The notes below the pieces were generated by a model that had not been told where the DNA came from, ran no database searches, and was given only the letters and a program-made list of their open reading frames with translations. The position numbers and the translations under genes were made by a program. Positions 1 through 8,000 of a stretch of 27,948 nt of DNA are shown here, piece by piece. The number at the start of each line of letters is the position of its first letter. Position 1 is the first letter of the stretch. This stretch comes from UBA9676 sp036522155 (lineage in GTDB: Bacteria; Actinomycetota; Actinomycetes; Streptosporangiales; Streptosporangiaceae), in the NCBI GenBank assembly GCA_036522155.1, contig DATDGI010000392.1, forward strand, positions 1 through 27,948. The letters are read 5' to 3'.

Positions 1-1391
1 GCCAGGCGGCGCTCGATGCCGCTGAGCCCGGTGCCGCGGGCGGGGTCGGCGCCACCGCAGCCGTCGTCGGCGACGCTGACGCGCAGCATCCCGCCCACCC
101 CGCTGACATCACCCATCCCTCCCACCCCTCCGGAGTGCCGGATGTCGATCCAGGCCTGCCTCGCGTCGGCGTGCTTGGACACGTTGGCCAGCAGCTCGCT
201 GACCGCGAAGTAGGCGGCTGACTCGACCGGCGCGGGCGGGCGGCCGTCCAGCTCGCTGGCACAGTGCACCCGCAACGGCAGGTCCAGGGCCAGGGCGCGG
301 ACCGCCTCGGCCAGGCCGCGGTCGGCCAGCACCGGCGGGTGGATGCCGCGGACCAGGTCCCGCAGCTCGGCCAGGGCCTTCGCGGAGGACTCGCGGGCCT
401 CGGCCAGCAGCTCCCGCGCCGCCTCCGGGTTGTGGTCGAGCAGCTGGCCGGCGGCATCGAGGGTCATGCCCATGGCGACAAGCCGGGCCTGCGCACCGTC
501 GTGCAGGTCGCGCTCGATCCGGCGCAGCTCCGCGGCACCGGTATCGAGGGTGTCGGCCCGGGCCTGCGCCAGGTGGGCCACCCGCAGTCTCAGCTCCGCC
601 TGCCCGCTCGGGGCCAGCACGGACCGGGCCATCAGCCCGTAACCGCGCAGCAGCCAGGGCGCCGCCCACAGGCCCAGCGCGATGCACGCGGCGCCGAGCA
701 CGATCAGCATCGGCGGGATGCTCCCGGGATAGCCCGGCGGTGGGGAGACCACCGGATGCCCCCGGTTGGCGCCGTACAGGCAGAGCAGGCCGTACCCGGT
801 CAGCCCAGCCGGAGCGGCCGCCAGCAGCCAGCCCGCGCACGCGTTCACCGCGAACCACAGCAGGTCCCGGCGCCCGGCCGGGTCGCCGAGCAGCCACCTC
901 AGCCTGCCCCAGTAGCCCAGCCGTGTGCTGGCCGGCGGCGGCCGGTAGGGATCGGCGATCGGCACTCCACACCACTCACCGGACAGCCGCCGGGTTAGCA
1001 TGGCCAGCTCGCGAATGGCGGGCAGCACACCCGGGGTCAGGAAGGGGCCGATGGCCAGGCCGGCCAGGATCAGCGCCGTGGGGAGCAGCGGCCCGCCGGC
1101 CAGCCGATGGTGGAACAGCAGGCTGATGCCGGTCACGGCCAGGATCACCGGCAGGGCCACCGCCACCACCAGGCCTGCGCCCGCCAGCATCAGCCCGAAG
1201 AACGCCAGTCCTCTGGCCGATGCCACCAGACTGGAGCCGACCGAGCCGACCCGGGACCAGATCCGCCCGGGTAGCACCGGGGGTGAGCTCGTGGCAGCCG
1301 GGGGCGGCGTCGTACCGGCCCCTGGCGGCGTGGTGCCAGCCGGGACGGCCGGGTTCCCCCGGTTCCCCGGCGGGGCCGTTTCGCCGCTCAT
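1..1391 (-). CDS. Sensor histidine kinase (HisKA_3 / NarL-partner type), C-terminus cut by window edge
   Basis: Membrane sensor kinase that would phosphorylate a LuxR/NarL-family regulator, probably encoded just left of the window. The frame is open from ATG 1391 to the edge, about 463 codons. A proline-rich N-terminus is followed by a hydrophobic putative sensor region (about residues 50-130) and a second hydrophobic block (about 160-240). The HisKA_3 motif RDLHDGAQARL follows, with the phospho-acceptor His near residue 297 (bases 501-503). The HATPase_c N-box (AVSELLANVSKHA) and the G-box GTGLSGIERRL lie at the very edge, so only the last few dozen residues are missing. AAAGGA lies 5 nt before the ATG. 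It is divergent from an ABC ATPase/FtsX operon, an arrangement typical of cell-envelope stress systems where the kinase governs the transporter. The family is clear from motifs; the signal sensed is unknown. Confidence 0.9.
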   Translation of the reverse strand, partial: MSGETAPPGNRGNPAVPAGTTPPGAGTTPPPAATSSPPVLPGRIWSRVGSVGSSLVASARGLAFFGLMLAGAGLVVAVALPVILAVTGISLLFHHRLAGGPLLPTALILAGLAIGPFLTPGVLPAIRELAMLTRRLSGEWCGVPIADPYRPPPASTRLGYWGRLRWLLGDPAGRRDLLWFAVNACAGWLLAAAPAGLTGYGLLCLYGANRGHPVVSPPPGYPGSIPPMLIVLGAACIALGLWAAPWLLRGYGLMARSVLAPSGQAELRLRVAHLAQARADTLDTGAAELRRIERDLHDGAQARLVAMGMTLDAAGQLLDHNPEAARELLAEARESSAKALAELRDLVRGIHPPVLADRGLAEAVRALALDLPLRVHCASELDGRPPAPVESAAYFAVSELLANVSKHADARQAWIDIRHSGGVGGMGDVSGVGGMLRVSVADDGCGGADPARGTGLSGIERRL

Positions 1392-1478
1392 GGGCGTCCT
1401 TTCGCGCGAGTCACCTTCCCCCAGTGTGCCCGCCGCGCGGGCCGGCCGCAGTGACGCTGAGCCCCCGGCCGCGGTGTA

Positions 1479-1540
1479 GCTAGGTGCACCCGCGGGACGC
1501 CGCCCAGCCGTATGTCGCTGCCATCCCGCCATCACCTAGC
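1479..1540. promoter_or_regulatory. Divergent promoter region with an 8-bp inverted repeat
   Basis: The 210-bp gap between the divergent kinase and ABC genes contains GCTAGGTG at 1479-1486 and its exact reverse complement CACCTAGC at 1533-1540. The left arm overlaps an 8-bp palindrome, GGTGCACC (1483-1490). TAGCGT at 1537-1542 fits the actinobacterial -10 pattern TAnnnT for the rightward transporter operon. The location suits a binding site for the partner LuxR-type regulator. This is inferred from symmetry only. Confidence 0.35.
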
Positions 1541-1601
1541 GTAACTGCCGCACCGGTGAGAACCGGCCGCTGATGGAGCCAGAAACTCCGGGAGGAACGC
1601 C

Positions 1602-2435
1602 ATGAGCGACGCGACAGCCGCACCGCGCCACCTCTCCCCATCGGCCCCGCCGTCCGGGGAGGCGGCACCGCCCGTGCTGGAGTTGCGGGGAGTGTCTAAG
1701 GTCTACGGGACCGGGGCGGCCCAGGTGCACGCGCTGGCCGGCGTGGATCTGTCAGTGCCGCCCGGCTCGATGGTGGCGGTGATGGGGCCGAGCGGTTCGG
1801 GCAAGTCCACCCTGCTGACCATCGCCGGGAGCCTGGAGGAGCCGACCAGTGGCGAGGTGCTGATCGGCGGCGCGCCGCTGTCGGCCATGTCGCGCGGCGC
1901 GAAGGCCGGCCTGCGCCGGCGGGTGATCGGGTATGTGTTCCAGGACTTCAACCTGCTGCCCGGGCTCACCGCGGCGGAAAACGTCGCCCTGCCCCTGGAA
2001 CTCGACGGCGTGCCCGCGCGCCGGGCCCGCGCCGCCGGGCTGCGGGCGCTGGCGGGCCTCGGCCTGGCCAGCCAGGCGGGCAGGTTCCCCGACGAACTGT
2101 CCGGCGGGGAGCGGCAGCGGGCGGCGATCGCCCGTGCGGTGGTGGGAGAGCGCCGTCTGCTGCTGGCCGACGAGCCGTCCGGGGCGCTCGACTCGGCCAA
2201 CGGGGAGGCCGTGATCGGCCTGATCCGTGCCGCCTGCCAGCGCGGCGTCGCCGCCGTGGTGGTCACCCACGATGCGCACCTGGCCTCGCTGGCCGACCGG
2301 GTGGTGTACCTGCGCGACGGGCACCTGTCCGCCCGGGCCGGGCGGGCCGCGATGCCAGCCGTCGTCCCGGCCGGCGTTGGCCCCGCACCGGTCACCGGGC
2401 CGCGGTTGAGCGGGGGAGGGAACAAAGATGCCTAG
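1602..2435 (+). CDS. ABC transporter ATP-binding protein (MacB/LolD/FtsE-like)
   Basis: This 277-aa cytoplasmic ATPase should power the FtsX-type permease encoded next. Visible motifs are Walker A GPSGSGKST (about residues 65-73), Q-loop FQDFN, signature LSGGERQR, Walker B LLLADEPSGALD and the switch His in VVVTHD. This layout is typical of the MacB/LolD mechanotransmission class, as opposed to importers or ABC-2 exporters. The start at ATG 1602 has a strong GGAGG 7 nt upstream. The N-terminal ~25 residues are a Pro/Ala-rich extension and the C-terminal ~30 residues look disordered. The stop overlaps the permease start by 8 nt, so translation is coupled. Likely role: exporting or sensing a membrane-active compound under control of the divergent kinase (inference). 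Confidence 0.95.
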   Translation: MSDATAAPRHLSPSAPPSGEAAPPVLELRGVSKVYGTGAAQVHALAGVDLSVPPGSMVAVMGPSGSGKSTLLTIAGSLEEPTSGEVLIGGAPLSAMSRGAKAGLRRRVIGYVFQDFNLLPGLTAAENVALPLELDGVPARRARAAGLRALAGLGLASQAGRFPDELSGGERQRAAIARAVVGERRLLLADEPSGALDSANGEAVIGLIRAACQRGVAAVVVTHDAHLASLADRVVYLRDGHLSARAGRAAMPAVVPAGVGPAPVTGPRLSGGGNKDA

Positions 2436-4995
2436 TCTCGCCGCCGGACCGGCCGGCCCGGCCGTCCGCGAGCGTCCCGCCCCGGGCGGCGCGGCGGGCG
2501 GGGACGGGGGTGGCCCGGCCCGCCGGGCCGTGATCCGCTGGGCGTGGCGGCTGTTCCGCCGTGAGTGGCGCCAGCAGCTCATGATCCTCGGCCTGATCAC
2601 CGTGGCCGTGGCCGGGACGGTGCTCGGTGCCGCGGTCGCGACCACCACCCCGCCATCCCCCAGCGCCGCGACGTTCGGGACCGCCAATCATCTCGTCACG
2701 ATCCCCGGCCGCGACCCGCACCTGGCCGCCGACGTTGCCGCCATCCGCGACCGGTTCGGCCCCGCCGACGTGATCGAGAACACCAACCTGGTGACCGGCT
2801 CGGCCGCCACCATCCAGTTGCGGGCCCAGGACCCAGCAGGCCCCTACGGGCAGCCGACACTGGCCCTGGATTCCGGGCACTACCCGGCCGGGCCCGGCGA
2901 GGTCGCGCTGACCCGCCAGGTGGCCAGCCTCTACGACCTGCGGGTGGGCGGCATCTGGCACCAGGGCGGGCAGGCCAGGCGGGTGACCGGCATTGTCGAG
3001 AACCCCAGCAATCTCGGCGATGAGTTCGCCCTCGTCGCCCCGGGCCAGATCGGGGCACCGGCCCAGGTGACGGTGTTGTTCGACGTGGCACCGGGCCGCG
3101 CGGCCGGATTCCGTTTCCCGGCGGGGGCGACGGTGCAGACCCCCGCGCCGCCCACCGGGGGCATCAGCCCGGCCCTGATCGTGCTGGCCGCCGCCCTCCT
3201 CGGCCTGACCTTCATCGGCCTGGTGGCCGTGGCCGGGTTCACCGTGGTGGCCCGGCGGCGGCTCCGGGCGCTGGGCATGCTCGGCGCGCTCGGCGCAGCC
3301 GACCGTAACGTCCGGCTGGTGATGACGGCGAACGGTGCCATCGTCGGCGGCGCCGGGACGCTGGCGGGCGCGGTGGCTGGCTTCGCCGCCTGGCTCGCCT
3401 ACCGGCCGCACCTGGAGGTCAGCGCCGGCCACCGGATCGACGCGCTGCACCTGCCCTGGTGGCTGATCGGGACCGGAATGGCCCTGGCCGTGGTCACCTC
3501 CACGCTGGCGGCCCGACGGCCGGCCCGCGCGATCGCCCGGATGTCCGTGTCCACGGCGCTGGCCGGACGGCCGGAACAGCCGAAGCCAGCGCGCCGTTCG
3601 GCGGTGCCCGGTGCCCTGCTGCTGATAACCGGGCCGGTCCTGCTGGCGCTGTCCGGCGGATGGGGGAATAACAGCGGTGCCGCCGCGCTGGAATCGCTCG
3701 GTGGCCTGGCGGCGACGATCTTCGGCGGGCTGCTGCTCGCTCCCTTCTGCATCGCCGGGCTGGCCAAGGCCGCCGCGAACGCGCCGCTGGCGGTCCGCCT
3801 GGCGCTGCGCGACCTCGCCCGCTACCGGTCCCGGTCGGCGGCGGCCCTGTCGGCGATCAGCTTCGCCGTCGTCCTGGCCGTGCTTGTCTGCATCCTGGCC
3901 GGGGCCAGGTACGCCAACGCGCTCGACTACACCGGCCCCAACCTGGCTGCGAACCAGCTCATCGTGTACGCCCCTGGGATGGTCGAGTACGCCCCGGGCG
4001 GAGGTGCCTCTCCCGCCGCCGCCACGCCGCATGGTGGGGCCGGAACGCTGCCCGCCCGGGTGGGCAGCCTCGCGGCCTCGCTGCACGCCAGCTACCTGCT
4101 GGCGCTGGACTCCGCAACCAGGCCGGGTAATGGCCAGCCCCCGGCCACGCTCAGCCAGGTGGGCACCGTCACCAACAACTACACCGGGCCGCTGTACGTC
4201 GCCACGCCCGCGCTGCTCCGCCAGTACCACATCGGGCCGGGCCAGATCCGCGCTGCCACCGACATCCTCACCATGCGTCCCGGCCTGGCGGCGGAGCAAC
4301 GCATGCAGCTGGCCTACCCGGAGGCCGGTCCGCCCGGGCCCGGCCCCGCCCCAGGCAGGTTCCCCTACTTCTGCCCGGCCGGCAGCTGCCTGGCCAACCC
4401 GAAGATGCAGACCATCAGCAGCCTCCCCGCGGGCACGTCCGCGCCGAACACGGTGATCACCATGCACGCGCTCCGTGCCCTCGGCCTGCGGCCCGTCCTC
4501 GCTGGCTGGCTGATCCAGACACCCCGGCCGCTCACCGCCGCTCAGATCAACGCCGCCCGGCAGCTGGCCGTGGCCGCGGGCACCAGCGTCGAGACCAAGT
4601 CCGGCCAGGCGTCGCTGGCGGAGATCCTGGATGACGCCACCGCCGTGGGCGTCCTCATCGCGCTGGGCGTGCTGGCCATGACCGTCGGGCTGATCCGCAG
4701 CGAGACGGCCAGCGATCTGCGCACCCTGGCCGCTACCGGGGCCGGCCCCACCACCCGCCGGAACCTGACGGCGGCCACGGCCGGCGCCCTCGGTCTGCTC
4801 GGTGCGCTGATCGGCACCGGCATCGCATACCTCACCACGGCTTCCTGGTTCCATCCCGTCGCGGTGATCGCCCGCACCGCTCCCAGTGCCGAGCTCCTCG
4901 TGATCCTGGCCGGCCTGCCGCTCGCCGCCGCGGCCGGTGGCTGGCTGTTCGCCGGGCGCCAGCCACCGGTCATCGCCCGCCAGCCGCTCGAATGA
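2428..4995 (+). CDS. FtsX/MacB-family ABC transporter permease
   Basis: 855-aa membrane partner of the preceding ATPase. A cytoplasmic N-terminus rich in Gly/Pro leads to TM1 (about residues 51-72), then a ~165-residue extracytoplasmic domain. A first FtsX block follows (helices near 250, 310 and 345), then two more helices. A second half has a helix near 475, a large extracytoplasmic domain (about 500-740) and three final helices (LIALGVLAMTVGL, then near 795 and 825). I count roughly ten helices, as in two-FtsX-domain permeases. It starts inside the ATPase gene (8-nt overlap), so both should be co-expressed. The only paired cysteines I saw (FCPAGSC, near residue 650) lie in the second external domain and could form a disulphide. 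The substrate cannot be read from sequence; export of peptides or antibiotics, or envelope-stress sensing, are the usual roles. Confidence 0.9.
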   Translation: MPSLAAGPAGPAVRERPAPGGAAGGDGGGPARRAVIRWAWRLFRREWRQQLMILGLITVAVAGTVLGAAVATTTPPSPSAATFGTANHLVTIPGRDPHLAADVAAIRDRFGPADVIENTNLVTGSAATIQLRAQDPAGPYGQPTLALDSGHYPAGPGEVALTRQVASLYDLRVGGIWHQGGQARRVTGIVENPSNLGDEFALVAPGQIGAPAQVTVLFDVAPGRAAGFRFPAGATVQTPAPPTGGISPALIVLAAALLGLTFIGLVAVAGFTVVARRRLRALGMLGALGAADRNVRLVMTANGAIVGGAGTLAGAVAGFAAWLAYRPHLEVSAGHRIDALHLPWWLIGTGMALAVVTSTLAARRPARAIARMSVSTALAGRPEQPKPARRSAVPGALLLITGPVLLALSGGWGNNSGAAALESLGGLAATIFGGLLLAPFCIAGLAKAAANAPLAVRLALRDLARYRSRSAAALSAISFAVVLAVLVCILAGARYANALDYTGPNLAANQLIVYAPGMVEYAPGGGASPAAATPHGGAGTLPARVGSLAASLHASYLLALDSATRPGNGQPPATLSQVGTVTNNYTGPLYVATPALLRQYHIGPGQIRAATDILTMRPGLAAEQRMQLAYPEAGPPGPGPAPGRFPYFCPAGSCLANPKMQTISSLPAGTSAPNTVITMHALRALGLRPVLAGWLIQTPRPLTAAQINAARQLAVAAGTSVETKSGQASLAEILDDATAVGVLIALGVLAMTVGLIRSETASDLRTLAATGAGPTTRRNLTAATAGALGLLGALIGTGIAYLTTASWFHPVAVIARTAPSAELLVILAGLPLAAAAGGWLFAGRQPPVIARQPLE

Positions 4996-5014
4996 GGCCG
5001 CTGGCCGGGCCGGT

Positions 5015-5051
5015 TTTACTTTCACTTTGATCGCTTTACAGTTAGCGCGTG
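5015..5051 (+). promoter_or_regulatory. Candidate leaderless promoter for the FHA-P450-reductase gene
   Basis: The 53-bp gap after the permease holds an AT-rich island unusual for this DNA. TTTACT (5015-5020, 4/6 match to TTGACA) is separated by 16 nt from TACAGT (5037-5042, TAnnnT). A start 7 nt after the -10 falls exactly on the GTG at 5049. No Shine-Dalgarno sequence is visible, so a leaderless mRNA is predicted. Confidence 0.5.
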
Positions 5052-8000
5052 AACGCCGAGGAATACCTCTCGGGGGAGTCCGGACCACCGCTTCTGGTAC
5101 GGGTACAGGGATCTGACCGGAGCCTGCCAGCAGGCCCTTCCTACCTGGTCGGCCGCGACCCAGACTGCGACATCGTGATCACGGATCAGCGCGTGTCCTG
5201 GCATCATGCCGTGCTCGGTGTGGAGGGTGGCCGGTGGGTGCTGGCCGACCATGGCAGCACCAACGGCACCTACACCGGGGACCAGCGGGTGGACCGGGTC
5301 GAGATCGCCGGCGAATGCCTGATCCGGCTCGGCCACCCCGCCGACGGGACGCTCCTGAGCTGCACCGTCAGCGGCGCCGGCCCCGGCGCACCCGGCCACC
5401 CGCACACCCGGGTCGTCAGCCTGGCCGACGGCGAACCCGCGGCTGCCCCGCCTGTCGCTCCTGCCCCGCCGCCCCCGCCCGGGCCGCCATCGCCTCCGCC
5501 GGAGCAGGTCCCGGTGGCCGGTGAGCCGAGTGTGGTGCGGCCGCTGCCCGCCGCGGTACTGACCATCGGCCGGGCCGAGGACAACGACATCGTGGTCCCC
5601 GACCCAGCGGTCTCCCGCCATCACGCAGAACTGCGCAACGTCGCGGGTGGGTACCACATCGTGGACCTGGACAGCAACAACGGCACCTTTGTCAACGGGC
5701 AGCGGGTCACGGCCGCGGCGCTGTCCGACGGGGATGTGGTGGTGATCGGCACCTCCACGTTCCGGCTGGCCGGCCACGAACTGCAGGAGTTCAGCGTCAC
5801 CGGTGCGCCCGCCGGCCAGGCGGCGCCGCGGGCCGCCCCGCCGTCTCCCCAGCCGCCGCCCTCTCACGTGCCACCACCGACTCCTGCCGCGGCGCCTGCG
5901 GCGATGACTCCCGAGCCGCCGCCCGCCGCCCCGCACCCGGCCGCACCACCGCTGGTCCCCGAGGCACCGCCGGCGGTCGCGTCGGCACCGCCGGTCCCGG
6001 CGGCACACCCGTCCGCGGGCAGCGACGCAGGCGATCTGCTCGAGATCCCCTACGCGGTCCGCTGGCTGGTGCCGAACGGCGAACGGTTCGCGAACTTCCA
6101 CATACTTAACGACAACGACACCCAGCTCGACTACTACCGGCGGTTCGGGCACATTTACGCGGTCGGAATCCCGGCCAAGAAGTGGCGTCTCGTCGTCGTC
6201 TCCGACCCGGACCTGCTCGATGAGGTGGCCGCCGACGAGGAGCAGTTCGGCAAGCGCGTCGAGGAGATCAATTTCTTCGCCCAGCTCAGCAACTCGCGCG
6301 GCGGCGGCATCTCGGTGATCAGCGACGGCGAGCACGCCGAGCACATCCGCCGGGTCATGCTGCCGTGGTACGCGCCGTCGCACCAGCGGACGCAGCTTGT
6401 GCGGATGAAGGATCAGGCGCGCAAGCTCGTGGCCGCGTGGTCACAGCTTCCGGCCGGCCAGCCGCTCGACGCGCGCGCCTGGATGGAGCGGTACACCCTG
6501 GAGGTCTCCGGGCGCGGCGCGTGCAGCTACGACTTCGGGCTGCTGGAGGGCACCGGCGCGCCGCACCTGTTCGCGGCGGCCGTCCCGGAGAGCACCAAAG
6601 AGAGCATTTTGCGGGTCGCCGAGCCCCGCCCCGACTTCACTCTGTTCGCCGGGCCTGCCCGCCGCGCCCGGGTGAAGCGCTACCGCCGCAACAACGAAGA
6701 GCTGTTCCGTACCGCCGACGCACTCGTGCAGGCCCGCCTGCACACCGGCCCGCTCGGGCAGCAGACGGACCTGCTCAGCCGCCTGGTCAGCACGCCCGAT
6801 CCGGAGACGGGCGAACTGCTCGACGCCGTGACCATCCGCGACCAGATCCTCATGCACCTGTCGAACGGTTTCAACGGGCCGTCGATCACCGGTGCGTGGC
6901 TCGCCTACATCCTCGCCACCCGCCCGGACATCGAACAGCGGGTGCTGGCCGAGATCGACCAGATCACCGGCGGTGATCCGGACTATGACCTGCAGTACGA
7001 CGACCTGATGGCCCTCCCGTACACGACCCAGGTCATCAAGGAGACGCTGCGCATCTACCCGCCCATGCCGGTGACGATCCGCCGCAGCCGCAAGGACGGC
7101 AGGCTGGGCCGCTACCGGATCAGGAAGGACGACATCATCCTGGTCGGGACGCTGGCCGCCCAGCGTGACCCCCGCTACTGGGGACCGGACCCGGACCGGT
7201 TCGACCCGGAGCAGTTCGCGATGGACAAGGTCGTCGACCGGCCGCGCCACGCCTTCATCCCGTTCTCCATCGGGAAGCGGCAGTGCATGGCGCAAGAGGT
7301 CACGTTCATGATGCTCCGGGTGGTGCTGTTCGAGATCGGCAAGCACTACCAGCTGCGGCTGCCACCGGGCGCGACGGTGACGAAGAACACGGTGGTGACC
7401 ACGAAACCGGCCGCCGTCCCGGTCGTGCTGCTGCCCCGCGAGGTGGAGCGGCGCCCGCGCCCACCGGCCGCGGAGCCCGAGCGCCCGGCCGAAGGGTACG
7501 GTCGCCCGGCCGAAGGGTACGGTCGCCCGGCCGAAGGGTACGGTCGCCCGTCCGCGGAGGGCGAGCGCCCAGCCGCTTCCGCGCCGCCCGCCGCCTCCGC
7601 TGGCTGGGGAGAGCCCACCGAGATCCCGGCGACGAGCGACTACCGCCATCTCGTGATCGCTTATGGCAGCAACTTCGGCGCCACCAAGGAGCTGGCCGAG
7701 CGTTTCGCCGAACGGAGCCACTTCTACGGCTACACCAGCGACGTGATCACCCTGAACGAGCTGGCCGAGTCGCCGCCGGGTCCGGGGCCCTGGCTGCTTG
7801 TCGTCATGACCTCCACGTACACATCGAACCCGCCCGCGAACGCGGCCGCGCTCAAGTCATGGCTGGAGCGCGCCGAGGCGGGCACGGCGGCCTGGCGGAA
7901 CTGCCGGTACCTCGTCTGGGGGCTCGGCAACAGCCAGTGGAACGCGTTCCTCGCGTTTCCCCGCTTCGTGCACCAGAGACTGTCCGAGCTTGGCGCCACC

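Noticed and set aside
2392..5088. 898-aa open frame on the minus strand
   Set aside because: It is exactly antisense to the FtsX permease. The Gly/Arg/Pro-rich composition has no recognisable domain and results from GC-rich codon bias.
5022..6383. 453-aa and other long minus-strand frames opposite the FHA-P450 gene
   Set aside because: The sense strand has continuous well-defined domains; the antisense frames show only low-complexity Arg/Gly/Val-rich sequence.
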